From Spirosoma aerolatum (GTDB lineage Bacteria > Bacteroidota > Bacteroidia > Cytophagales > Spirosomataceae), in contig NZ_CP020104.1 of NCBI RefSeq assembly GCF_002056795.1, positions 5,899,501-5,963,500 on the forward strand: a stretch of DNA of 64,000 nt. The letters run 5' to 3'. Each line of letters begins with the position of its first letter. Position 1 is the stretch's first letter. Under the pieces are notes generated by a model. It had not been told where the DNA came from, made no database searches, and was given only the letters and a program-made list of their open reading frames with translations. Shown here piece after piece: positions 20,301-27,320 of this stretch. A program made the position numbers and the translations under genes.

Positions 20301-20563
20301 AGAACATCCTGATTGGATCGAATAGAAAAAGAGCTTGTCGAATGTTTTAATACAACCTGAAACTTTACGTCGATCTGTTGATTTGTTCGATTTCGTATAG
20401 TAGTGGTTACCTCATTGAATGCCCGTTGCACATCTACCAACAACGCCCGATAGGCACTTGGAGGTGGACTAACGCTCACATCAACCAATTGCTGGGCATG
20501 CCCGGAAATACCAATCAGGCAAAGCAGAAGCCCCATGAGGTACTGTTTGTAAAGACGGATCAT
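14399..20563 (-). CDS. Giant secreted protein of unknown function (2054 aa, possibly TANFOR-like N-terminus)
   Basis: A 2054-residue protein with a signal peptide ending GHA-Q at about residue 24. The first 330 residues form strand-rich domains with the motif IPDGRYELCV near residue 138 and YKFTLYVVEL near 222; from memory this resembles the TANFOR-type domain of Bacteroidota, a tentative assignment. About 350-1550 is a long run of alternating amphipathic strands rich in Gly, Asn and aromatic residues, with scattered Cys. An Ig-like segment begins near 1565 (PGDSIESGQPIIVRLNKP). The C-terminus has no T9SS sorting domain and ends in an A/T-rich probable helix with repeated AATT units. No enzyme motif was found. 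It is the second gene of the operon, 12 bases after the barrel gene. Surface or periplasmic scaffold is the best guess. Confidence 0.85.
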   Translation of the reverse strand: MIRLYKQYLMGLLLCLIGISGHAQQLVDVSVSPPPSAYRALLVDVQRAFNEVTTTIRNRTNQQIDVKFQVVLKHSTSSFSIRSNQDVLPLTLSPNEFVQKTAEELVAQLSVSQFTVTLQDGQEKTLVEFYANNPETIIPDGRYELCVTTIPVNLNQQLIDIRTCNSVFLDFNAWVSPQLRSINNVPCPDTLQPFDPALTAWQLPISWDWMVPPGQVVNGNYKFTLYVVELLPNDTRDANQVLQALQDNPDASDIVVRKEFTGAIVGYWFQENLLPQHFAPRQGITAGLQLGYRYGVSVRVENQMGQQVDLPNKGFSPVCVFVYGRALVDDQSVAVVNPDNDFDAVIPDCACSTSATVATTQGEAYSQPLADETRIKMGYFRIKVNGNVLPTGGKYSGEGSIKISNNGLMGRVRVRFTNLEIRRINGLLTAVGGQAEAIEDAGFIPGEIRASFGDAVHVRIDYSTLPVVRDVFDGLQSASRFLDQLTSDEAISLPFGIATQVGDDPLRVGVFGMTFLPDRAHINLILQTPRMGDLQPLYFGAKQVCLSPKGLSADSTTFYLGSDLTIESNANYELAFKGTETSMTSSSVSNRSTSISLGCNWTFQRINLVGEVTLKYDFIRPVSRQIANSPATSADNQFVKATFGASFRNFQDVLLSANVTPFFFTADSSWTFSLSDVALDLSSSRNPETMVLTAAERPGNSAAEINTWTGLYAGNVSVGLPVALQSLSRHSLTAGFKGMKIGFNGGVSFTAYMANLLQLEGDSAGSLAGWQFSIDTLRMSMENNQFQPPALVGKLRFPLFDDPFSYRAYFPTVSATDPTRKLQIDVLVDERVSIRAAAFKSRFSLTAGSTIECSFTPKNYPNTTLKARLVANLNGNWTIEDPEKDVSFQALSFTGLKYDSDTGFDKSSFVVSLTSAVGNTANAAPQRNECGHKFNGFNVEISQIAPLFDGKFDAVGGARCGLQFAIDVMLVGGCNGQQTSNESWGFGAGTTLELTGKVSLTNGSPRIDSIQLALKAIRINVDVSVCHVSGSLEFIENDATYGNGFRGCVAFKLGVGLNVEGSVGAIFGKALRSDDPTQRYTYFSIDGYLGGLQLMLGQYLKITGFIGGLSLNMALRANNPNLPPIDAVVDRFASAGSCNSSSPLSAFPLVPREGAMQVMFGLTCADVAAGGWGFNGGMGMSASINTHGGVNSLAVGGFMDFIKPPQTAFLSVINDGMMLRGKLGLMYDIVNKKLTGTARVYINVANVLVGSASTVAIEGQPAASNEPFLAGKVALYLGADDWYIFNGNPWSPTNHGDPGGLLQSMPLYSEVSLMIPGIDVGLGSAGMYFAMGSYGLYGLPPLPPDKGNYFKIPPDIRAELNRTRGGRPDPSLTHGGIAFGGWIGGGFQTDWFLGFRAGVNVSAGFDAALLRYTGAASCVGSGGTFGINNFYGRGQAFAYADGSLQFNFNDNLYDIVRVNAMFIADFGGPNPSWIDGKIELTNSTIQNAAYGIFWGLGLAVDAVLDDENSDGTPAVTQFPFKAGTPCSPGAIDENRSAGTDPIIAQVMPGDSIESGQPIIVRLNKPIYQYFEWYNPRNQQVIRRRWLLKSYTLSRANGSAIPLTVTERLSENEYVFAPDANQRLIAGGLVRFKVRFVVQDKTGPGRDDWRDTEFYNEQIVSLTIRETDYHISAAEVLFSYPAAGQQFYLPNEGSNDERFVMLNHTHFEIRQLFADLHSSQYTVKNVVRIKDGETLIGEVSFEVRSMPNNRGALVFKLPQLPTSRALRLEFWKIATPRLIVQRAGLVNTVQGLGVNGQTVTGNSSPTLQEKAIRIYEYGFCTSKYSTFAEKIAATRVSPFRSNGDWSMTSIFSSDEGWDSIDIGPGNPLISDGRDWLQPAIEARVLINTPWYQQVRTLFQQKKAQLVNQSGSTSENLSRRVIIENSLQILGNDPALLPRVSFRTSNNRLIVGFEFNQYLREVAQEVGIELVDPPAENYTVRLTYSYPSLEYWVKVTDGINVYNKRDGLTATPLTINYEGYENAQQRLNQAIVTTQQTVSRAATTINRAATTVNTIR

Positions 20564-20575
20564 GGAATAAGTGTT

Positions 20576-22297
20576 TTAGAAGCTGATTCCGTAAAGCAGA
20601 TTACCACGTAATTCGGCGAAAGTCCGAAACTGGAGCCCGTCGGCCTGGAACCCATACTGGTTGTAGACATAAAATCCATTAACTGTCAGGTTCTGTTTCC
20701 CCTGTCGAATGGCAACACTTAGTCCGGTACTGATGAATTGTCCATCGGCCTGTCCATTGGCGGTACGTTTCTGATTAGAATGATTGAGTGTTGTTCGTAA
20801 CTTACCATTGAACCACTGACGGCCCAGGTTGAGTGCTATGCCTACATTAGCGATGTTCCGTCCATACGATTCAATTGCCACATAACTACCCGAAACAGTA
20901 GCATTGATATGTTGAACAGGCCAGGTAAGATTGTAGGTTAAAGAGGCCAAATCAGATGATGCCGCCGTATATTGCCGCGTATATTGATTTTGATCATTCG
21001 TATTCTGATACGTACCAGACAAGGTTAGCCCATGACTCATTTGCCGGCTACTGAGTCGGTAAGCAACACTACCCGTATACGACGCATTAATTACACTAAC
21101 CGCCAGTGAGTCGTTGAACGCATCACCAAATCCTCGAAACTGTCCCAACCCAAAGTTCGAATAACCTAGATTGACCTGTAGGGCAGGAGCAGGAATAAAA
21201 CTTAGAGCAGCACTTCCAACGGTTCGATGGGTTGTAAAGCCTCGCAGTCCGCTGAGGTTATCGCGCGATACACCGTACGAACCACTCAAATTCAAGCGTC
21301 CCGCTAAAAACGAATAGCGAGGATTGATCGTAATCTGCTCCAGGTCATTCTGAAAGAAATAAGAACCTAGCGATTGATAGTCAGGATCGATACGCTGATA
21401 AACTAACCCAATGCCGCCTTGTCGTAACTGATAATTGGCAGCAACCTGCCCAGCTGTAAAAAAAGCCGTCGATTCATTAATCCATATCAGTTTATCAAGT
21501 CCCTGAATCGTAAATCTGGAATTGCCACGGCTCAGCAGGAGATTACGGGTAAGCAAACTGGCCCCAAGGTCAATGTCGAACGTAAGTTTATGTTTCCAGA
21601 AACCAAACTGACTATGGATACCAGCCGCTATATTTTCCATTGGCGTAACCAACGATTGACGTGAGGGAGCCTGAATAGACTTGACATCGTCTGTTGCTTT
21701 AAAGAAAGTCATATCCACATAGTCACCAGGCTTTCCATAACCTAGCTTCAGGGCATACCCTACTCTTCGGTACGTTGGCCGAACATACTGGCTACGTCCT
21801 TCAAGAGATACCGTATCTTCATTGACAGCCCGGTTGAATCGTCCGTATACTGCCCCAATTCGCCAACGGCCCGGCGTTAACTCTACGCCTGTACCCCAAA
21901 AATTAGCCCCGCCCAGCGTGTAGTTCGAGAACCGAATATTCCGATAGCCCAGATGTAACTTCGCCCATTTATAATAGGGGGATACACCGTACTGATTGAA
22001 TGGTTGAGAAAACCGGCGTTCCTGCTCACTCACCACCAGCGAAAATGGCATAGCAACCCCATAGACGGTAATGATCGGCGATCCGGACAAATACCAAGAT
22101 ACTGGTTGACGCCTATTCGTAATACCGTTCGCCTGATAGAAGGTCAGACCTGCCGATAGGGATCCTCGTATACTAAAGGGTTTCTGCTGATGTAACCCTT
22201 GCAAGTTCTGCCCCTTTACATATAGGGAACTCCCCACAAAACAGACTGCCAGCAATAGAAGAGCCCGGATAATGTCTCTAATGAATGGTAAGAGCAT
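20576..22297 (-). CDS. Putative outer-membrane beta-barrel protein heading the Fn3 operon
   Basis: A 573-residue protein starting at the ATG at 22297; the frame extends four codons further to a TTG at 22309, which is less likely. The signal peptide ends VKG-Q near residue 30. The body consists of alternating polar and aromatic or hydrophobic strands separated by short turns (WAKLHLGYRNIRFSNYTLGG, WRIGAVYGRFNRAV, and so on), and the protein ends in Phe (YGISF), the usual C-terminal barrel signal. Length and the absence of plug and carboxypeptidase-like domains exclude SusC. It could be a translocation or anchoring pore for the large proteins encoded behind it, by analogy with SprF/PorP-like barrels, but no specific family was recognised. 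Confidence 0.8.
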   Translation of the reverse strand: MLLPFIRDIIRALLLLAVCFVGSSLYVKGQNLQGLHQQKPFSIRGSLSAGLTFYQANGITNRRQPVSWYLSGSPIITVYGVAMPFSLVVSEQERRFSQPFNQYGVSPYYKWAKLHLGYRNIRFSNYTLGGANFWGTGVELTPGRWRIGAVYGRFNRAVNEDTVSLEGRSQYVRPTYRRVGYALKLGYGKPGDYVDMTFFKATDDVKSIQAPSRQSLVTPMENIAAGIHSQFGFWKHKLTFDIDLGASLLTRNLLLSRGNSRFTIQGLDKLIWINESTAFFTAGQVAANYQLRQGGIGLVYQRIDPDYQSLGSYFFQNDLEQITINPRYSFLAGRLNLSGSYGVSRDNLSGLRGFTTHRTVGSAALSFIPAPALQVNLGYSNFGLGQFRGFGDAFNDSLAVSVINASYTGSVAYRLSSRQMSHGLTLSGTYQNTNDQNQYTRQYTAASSDLASLTYNLTWPVQHINATVSGSYVAIESYGRNIANVGIALNLGRQWFNGKLRTTLNHSNQKRTANGQADGQFISTGLSVAIRQGKQNLTVNGFYVYNQYGFQADGLQFRTFAELRGNLLYGISF

Positions 22298-22385
22298 GTG
22301 AAAAGGCAATTTTAATCTCTACATTTCTGCCGTTAGATTCGTATTAGGGCCCATGTAAGGCCTGAGCTTCTGTTACCCAATTGTC

Positions 22386-22880
22386 TTACTGGCAACTGGG
22401 TCCGTATTTGCCCGTTCGAGCTGGAATAAACTCTTTATTCCAGAGCAACACGTTCTGCTTCTCGTTTAGAGCCAGGTTCGAGTATGTGGTTTGCTGACCT
22501 TCTGGCGTCAGTACGAGTTGCACCTGACCGCTCGCTTCCTGCACACCCCAGGTACCCGTTTCAGTGACAGGGCCCTGATTATCGAAACTTGCCTGACCAT
22601 AGTAGTTGTAATAACCACCTGGGCACAAGTCCATTTTTATCACGCGCGTAAAGCCACCGCTGTAGGACCGATACGTATGAAAATAATTCAGCCGAGTACC
22701 CGAAAGGATGCGTCGCCATTGTGAAACCACGTCCAATTCGGTACTGGCTTCACGATCATATACAACTAACTCGCCCCTATCAGCGCTGTCGCCCTGGGTG
22801 CAGTTAACAAAACACACAATACTGAACAGACCCAGAAGCCAGCTGGAAACGATTGCCTTACGAATAAGATTTGCGTTCAT
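22386..22880 (-). CDS. Probable lipoprotein, lipocalin-like (164 aa)
   Basis: The preferred start is the ATG at 22880, giving a 164-residue protein with hydrophobic signal (residues 8-24) ending at Cys27 in FVNC, a relaxed lipobox. The frame stays open upstream to 22985, but that extension has no signal character. The mature domain holds WRRILSGTRL near 53, DLCPGGYYNYYG near 84 and ETGTWGV near 108, the L-x-G...C-x-G-x-Y...GTW pattern of small lipocalin-like Bacteroidota lipoproteins. It lies 88 bases upstream of the Fn3 operon's barrel gene on the same strand, so it may be its first gene or an independent unit. Confidence 0.7.
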   Translation of the reverse strand: MNANLIRKAIVSSWLLGLFSIVCFVNCTQGDSADRGELVVYDREASTELDVVSQWRRILSGTRLNYFHTYRSYSGGFTRVIKMDLCPGGYYNYYGQASFDNQGPVTETGTWGVQEASGQVQLVLTPEGQQTTYSNLALNEKQNVLLWNKEFIPARTGKYGPSCQ

Positions 22881-23019
22881 GGATATAGAGAATTTTAAAT
22901 GATTGATGGAGAGTCGTGTCGATAGACCAGGAGATTGGCTACCAATTGTTGCATCAAAGTTCTCTACGTTTAGATCACGGCGCACCCACCAGATATGGTG
23001 GTATTTTTTTTTAGGTCAC

Positions 23020-23046
23020 AAAAAAAGCCACTCGGTTGGGAGTGGC
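23020..23046 (-). terminator. Intrinsic terminator after the membrane protein gene
   Basis: Perfect 7-bp G+C-rich stem GCCACTC / GAGTGGC with a 6-base loop; on the minus strand it is followed by seven T residues. It lies 25 bases beyond the stop of the 308-residue membrane protein and closes the two-component operon. Confidence 0.9.
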
Positions 23047-23070
23047 CTAGAACATGATGAGATCATGAAA

Positions 23071-23997
23071 TCAATAGTCGTTTGGCAGGAAACGCAGTAA
23101 AGAAGCCCGTGTTGTGGCTAGTAGTAATAAAACGATTCCCCCTAACTGGCTCGTGTTGCGGAGCAAATACAACCGATAAAACTCTGTGGTATCTGTTCGG
23201 TATAGTTTTTCAAAAATAAATTCCAGAAAAAACTCTGCCAATGCAGGCATTAATAATCCCATACCAATCCAGAAATATGAATTTCTTTGCAACGATATTG
23301 TCACAGAAGTAGTCTGGTAAAAGCGATACAGAAACAGGGTGGTACTAGCGACCAAGAAACTGTTTTTTACTGTTGACGACAACGAATCGTAACCCTGGTA
23401 GCTTTTAAATACGAAAACCTGTATCAGCTCAAACAACACCAATCCATAAGCCAGAAACTGATAGGTTTTCTTTAACGATTCAGGCTTCAGTACATCCCTG
23501 AAAAATAAACTTAGAACAGCAAACTTGAGCACATAATCGATGGGTGAAAGAAAATTAAAATCCTGAATACCAATACGGCTCAAATAAGGAAAAATAACCT
23601 TCACGAACTGATACTGCCCACTCAGTAATATAAATCGAGCGAGCAGTTCTATGGCAACAAAAACCGCACTGGCATACACAAACCAGAAAAAATAAGGTGT
23701 AGCAGCTAGTAGGTATGTCCGCTGCTGATAGGCCAGATAAAACAGCACAAACGTATAAAAGCTGGTCAGCAAACCAGACTGATCAATCAATTTGGCCTGT
23801 TCACCTTCTTCTACAACCGCCAGATAGGGTGCAATCAGCGATAGAACAACGATTAGGCCCAGCACAAGCTGACCAATACGCTTCCTGCCACTTATACCTT
23901 CAGAACGTAACGTTAAAACGGGGTAGATGAGTCCGACGAATACTATAGCCAGAAACCCGAGTAAAGCATACCATTGCTCAAATGTTTTGTAACTCAT
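23071..23997 (-). CDS. Polytopic membrane protein of unknown function (308 aa)
   Basis: A 308-residue protein made almost entirely of eight or nine hydrophobic segments (about 10-30, 40-60, 75-92, 96-122, 150-166, 180-200, 213-230, 240-262 and 283-300), with short polar loops and no extramembrane domain. The arrangement recalls 7TM sensor modules, but no effector domain is attached and no family was recognised. Its ATG overlaps the stop codon of the preceding gene (TAATG arrangement), so translation of the two is probably coupled. It is the last gene of a four-gene set with a histidine kinase and response regulator, which suggests a sensing or accessory function. Confidence 0.75.
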   Translation of the reverse strand: MSYKTFEQWYALLGFLAIVFVGLIYPVLTLRSEGISGRKRIGQLVLGLIVVLSLIAPYLAVVEEGEQAKLIDQSGLLTSFYTFVLFYLAYQQRTYLLAATPYFFWFVYASAVFVAIELLARFILLSGQYQFVKVIFPYLSRIGIQDFNFLSPIDYVLKFAVLSLFFRDVLKPESLKKTYQFLAYGLVLFELIQVFVFKSYQGYDSLSSTVKNSFLVASTTLFLYRFYQTTSVTISLQRNSYFWIGMGLLMPALAEFFLEFIFEKLYRTDTTEFYRLYLLRNTSQLGGIVLLLLATTRASLLRFLPNDY

Positions 23998-24533
23998 TAG
24001 GCTTCATAGCTGGCCGGAATACGCGTAGGAAAATGGGTTTCTGTAGAGTTATGGTGTAGAAAGACAACAAATTGCCCACCGTCATATTGCCCCAGCCGAC
24101 AAACACATTCCTGAATCTCTATGAGCGCCTGCCTGAAAGTAAGCAATGGGGCTTTGGTTTGAAACGAATTGACGGGTTTGTCCATGCCTAATAGTAGCGT
24201 CGGTCCTATCTGATGCTCATGTGCATTCGGAATAGCCGTATTGCCTGACAATGGAGTTATGTCAAGCCTAAATCGATCTGCAACTTCTGTACCCGAATGC
24301 TCACTCTTTATTATTCTAAACGCCAGCGTATGTACCTGGTTATCGAACATAAGCGGAGTTATGAGTATACCGTTATCATCAAGATTGCGAATAAATTCCT
24401 TGTGCCTGTCTTCTCGAGAGTAAGGATAGCCTCGAAGCGTATCTATAGGAGAAAAAAAATTATTGGCATTTTCCCATAAACTAGGCATGTTTTCATCTAA
24501 CATCTCGCCCAAACATTCAAGTTTTTCTTTCAT
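23997..24533 (-). CDS. Cytosolic protein of unknown function (178 aa)
   Basis: A 178-residue protein without a signal peptide or membrane segment. It begins with an acidic helix (MKEKLECLGEMLDENMP), has a central alpha/beta region with ILITPLMFDN near 55 and FRLDITP near 88, and a C-terminal helix around 135-146 followed by a strand and a His pair (FLHHN, about 158-162). No family was recognised. The stop codon overlaps the start of the 308-residue membrane protein by one base, so the two are probably made in fixed ratio and may form a complex. The response regulator gene ends 27 bases upstream. Confidence 0.72.
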   Translation of the reverse strand: MKEKLECLGEMLDENMPSLWENANNFFSPIDTLRGYPYSREDRHKEFIRNLDDNGILITPLMFDNQVHTLAFRIIKSEHSGTEVADRFRLDITPLSGNTAIPNAHEHQIGPTLLLGMDKPVNSFQTKAPLLTFRQALIEIQECVCRLGQYDGGQFVVFLHHNSTETHFPTRIPASYEA

Positions 24534-24560
24534 TGTTACCTATTTTTATTTTTTAGTCCT

Positions 24561-25196
24561 TCACACCAACTTGCCCTCAATAGCTTTTGCCACTGCCTCA
24601 GGGGCAGAGTTGACGTGTAATTTTTCGTAAATATTTTTCACATGCCAGTGTACTGTATGATAACTCAAACAGCAGGCATCGGCAATCATTTTATAGCTCA
24701 TTCCTTTTACCATGCAGCCCAACACATCGCGTTCGCGGTCGGTCAGGGCTACATAGGTAGGCTGTGCCTGTACAAACTGATGCTGAAACATGGTCAGTAC
24801 TTTGGCAGCAATAGTTGGCGACATATGCGCTCCCCCACCCGCAACATCCCGAATGGCCTGTAGCATTACATCAGGATCGGGGCTTTTCAGTACGTATCCT
24901 GAAGCTCCTCCGCAAATAGCTGCAAACACCTTATGTTCATCCTCAAACACGGTCTGCATCAACACTTTTGTGTCGGGATAAGCTAGTTTTATATTCTGCA
25001 GCGCTTCGATACCTGAAATACCCGGCATCTGAATATCCATCAGCACGACATCGGGTTTATGCTTTCGAATTTTGGCCACAGCCTCGTTAGCGTCGCCATA
25101 AGAGCCCGCCAGAAACACATCGTCCTGACTGGCCAAAAACAGGCTCAGGTTTTGCCGAAAACTTTTGTTATCCTCAAACAGTACGATACGAATCAT
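24561..25196 (-). CDS. LuxR/NarL-family response regulator
   Basis: A 211-residue two-domain regulator. Residues 1-120 are a receiver domain with acidic pocket Glu8-Asp9, phosphoacceptor Asp54 (VVLMDIQMPG), the switch Thr near 83 and Lys104 (YVLKS). Residues 148-205 are a LuxR-type helix-turn-helix starting LTDRERDVL, with the recognition helix in SYHTVHWHVKNIY. The cognate sensor is the HisKA_3-type histidine kinase 80 bases upstream, on the same strand. Targets are unknown; the two unknown genes immediately downstream are in the same probable operon. Confidence 0.95.
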   Translation of the reverse strand: MIRIVLFEDNKSFRQNLSLFLASQDDVFLAGSYGDANEAVAKIRKHKPDVVLMDIQMPGISGIEALQNIKLAYPDTKVLMQTVFEDEHKVFAAICGGASGYVLKSPDPDVMLQAIRDVAGGGAHMSPTIAAKVLTMFQHQFVQAQPTYVALTDRERDVLGCMVKGMSYKMIADACCLSYHTVHWHVKNIYEKLHVNSAPEAVAKAIEGKLV

Positions 25197-25276
25197 GATC
25201 GTTTCGGAGTCATTCGTTTATTGACCAAAGGTCTGCTGGTTTTCGGTTTTTAACCCCCACCAATTCTGGCGGTTTC

Positions 25277-26356
25277 TTATAACTCGGGCACCACTATCGA
25301 AATTCGACAGCCACTACCAGACGACGTGTCAATGGTCAGTTCCATAAAACTTTCAGCAGCTCGGTTCCGAAAATTTATCAGACCGTTGCCATCGGTCTGT
25401 TGGCTCAAATTGAAGCCAATGCCATTATCGGCAATCAACCAATGAAGCCCGGTGCTCGAGCGAGAAATCAGCACTTGCACTTTGGTTGCCTGCGAATGTT
25501 TAGCAATATTATTGATGGCCTCTTTAAAAATCAAATACAGGTTCCGGCGCTGTTCCATGTTAATTTTCAGGCTTTTATCAAACGGTATCTGATTGTCGAA
25601 CTGTAACGCAATATCCCGGGCAGTCAGTACCTGAAAGGCAAACGAACGCATTTTTTCGAATAGCTTATCGGGGGAATCGTTGTCGGGATTAATTGTCCAG
25701 ACTGTATCACGAATGGTATGAATTGTTTCTTCCGAATCTGTTTTTATTGTGTCGAGCAACGCTACCACGTCGGCCTGAGTAACATTCATTTTTCGTTTAA
25801 CCATGTTGGTTGCCATAGCGATGCTACTCAATGTAGCGCCAACTTCGTCGTGCAGATCAGCGGCAATTCGGTATCGTATCGACTGTACTTTAAGCTTCTG
25901 GCGGAAGTTATACAACATAAAAAAGTACATGGCTGCCCCCAGCAACAATACAGCATACACAAGTATAGCCGGAACGAACCACCACTCCTCCGTTAGCTCA
26001 CGTTCTACCGAAACCCGCACCCGCACCTGGCCCACCACCTGATTACCTTGAAGCGTTCGCACCGCCAATACATATTCATTGCCATCCAAATTCGTGTAAC
26101 GAGCAATAGGATACTGACTATAGATCCATTGACGATCAAACCCTTCCAGTTTATACTGATACATCCGTCCGGGTTTAGCCCGAAAAGTAAATGTTACGTC
26201 GTTAGCGAGCGCATCCAGCCGAATGGGTTGATTAGGTCTATAAGAGAGGGGCTTTCCATTAACTATTACACCCTGTACGGAAACCTGAGCACAAAGATTT
26301 CCGACAAGCAATACCATACATATCAATATGCCAAAACGTCCGTACCTTTTGCGCAT
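25277..26356 (-). CDS. Sensor histidine kinase (Y_Y_Y domain, HisKA_3 type)
   Basis: A 359-residue kinase starting at the ATG at 26356 (MRKRYGRFG); the frame is open to 26407 but the upstream residues spoil the signal peptide. After the signal (to about Ala23) comes a single periplasmic Y_Y_Y-like beta domain (about 30-115), one membrane helix (127-149), a dimerisation region with phosphoacceptor His169 in DLHDEVGATLSS, and a HATPase domain with N-box ...NNIAKHS, G1 DNGIGF and G2 GNGL. Unlike the large Bacteroidota sensors with this domain, it lacks the Reg_prop beta-propeller, so ligand sensing must rely on Y_Y_Y alone or on a partner. Pairs with the LuxR-type regulator that follows. Confidence 0.93.
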   Translation of the reverse strand: MRKRYGRFGILICMVLLVGNLCAQVSVQGVIVNGKPLSYRPNQPIRLDALANDVTFTFRAKPGRMYQYKLEGFDRQWIYSQYPIARYTNLDGNEYVLAVRTLQGNQVVGQVRVRVSVERELTEEWWFVPAILVYAVLLLGAAMYFFMLYNFRQKLKVQSIRYRIAADLHDEVGATLSSIAMATNMVKRKMNVTQADVVALLDTIKTDSEETIHTIRDTVWTINPDNDSPDKLFEKMRSFAFQVLTARDIALQFDNQIPFDKSLKINMEQRRNLYLIFKEAINNIAKHSQATKVQVLISRSSTGLHWLIADNGIGFNLSQQTDGNGLINFRNRAAESFMELTIDTSSGSGCRISIVVPEL

Positions 26357-26661
26357 AATCAGTCCATAACTACCCCAAAACCGGCAACTTATCATTAACA
26401 GGCACAAGTTTCCACACGTTGTCGCTCCGTTCCAGACGGTTTACGTCTACATTATGCTATACCGTCGGAACAAGTGGTTTCTGGTTGCCAACCAGTGGAT
26501 TTTCGCTGCTAATAAACAGCCTGTTATGTCGAAAAACCAACAAACTTCAGTCATTCCTGCGAAAAGTTATGTCCACAAACAGGCTATTTATAAGTTCATT
26601 CGTCAGCAGATAGCGAGCAGGGTTATAGAATTCAGCCACAACAGTAGTCACATTATTTTTT

Positions 26662-26778
26662 ATGGCTTCAACAATCGGGTAATCAAACAAAATGGCATTA
26701 CGGCTAAAACTAAACCCGGCGACTTCCATAAAAAAACGACTCAAATTAGCTTCGAGTCGTAACAACAGACTGTTTTGT
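26662..26778 (-). pseudogene. Relic of the 5' end and leader of the glycosyltransferase gene
   Basis: This stretch aligns with 5785-5899 at most positions and covers the leader, the start codon (26727-26729) and about the first 22 codons of the glycosyltransferase at 4974-5852. The encoded start MEVAGFSFSRNAILF mirrors MKVAGFSFIRNAILF. The similarity fades after codon 22 and the frame then runs through unrelated sequence for about 38 codons to a stop at 26547. The leader hairpin is preserved. It sits in a gene-free stretch (26357-26824) in which I see no other feature. It is best read as the remnant of a second glycosyltransferase copy. Confidence 0.75.
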
Positions 26779-26824
26779 CAGATACCGGACTTCTGCAATC
26801 TCTAGTATCTAATTAGCCCCATAC

Positions 26825-27262
26825 TTAGGAAAGCTGACTGGCAAAACGGGCGCTATCCCAGTTGATATCGACATGCGTAATACGGTCGGATGGATCGAAA
26901 CGAAAAACAAAGACGTGATCGCTATTGAACGTATGGCCTTTGCTGGGGATACCCATAAACTCGTTGGCCTGCGTACCAAAAATAGTGACCTGACACGTAA
27001 CCACATCACCTTCAGCGGTAATGGCATCAACTGTATTATCAATATTTGGGAAGCAATCCATAATCAATTGCCAGACGTTTTTACCAAACTCCCAGAAAGT
27101 TCCTTTCCCATCGTTGCCAAGCGGTATGAAATGAACGGTTGCATCGGGGGTAGCGAGATTAATCATTCGGGCGGTATCGAGATCACTATAAGCCTCGAAA
27201 AATGCCAGGCAAGCTCCTTTTCGGGTTAATTCAGCTACAGATTCCTGTTTTAGCGTTTCCAT
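26825..27262 (-). CDS. SnoaL/NTF2-like protein (ester cyclase-like)
   Basis: A 145-residue cytosolic protein with the cone-shaped NTF2-like fold signature: an N-terminal helix with CLAFFEAYSDLD, the ATVHFIPLGN strand near 42-51, the FWEFGKNVWQ helix, and paired C-terminal strands ending FVFRFDPSDRITHVDINWD. Members of the SnoaL-like group act as polyketide cyclases, epoxide hydrolases or isomerases, but many are uncharacterised; no reaction can be assigned. The gene stands alone, with a 468-base gap on the upstream-coordinate side that contains the glycosyltransferase relic. Confidence 0.85.
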   Translation of the reverse strand: METLKQESVAELTRKGACLAFFEAYSDLDTARMINLATPDATVHFIPLGNDGKGTFWEFGKNVWQLIMDCFPNIDNTVDAITAEGDVVTCQVTIFGTQANEFMGIPSKGHTFNSDHVFVFRFDPSDRITHVDINWDSARFASQLS

Positions 27263-27320
27263 GATTATGAGAGGTGTTATGTTTTAAAATTAAAAATAGA
27301 TAGGCTTCAGTCTTGCGGAA

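Noticed and set aside
26547..26765. 72-codon frame containing the glycosyltransferase-like start
   Set aside because: As a gene it would be a glycosyltransferase cut off after 22 codons and joined to unrelated sequence; treated as a relic.
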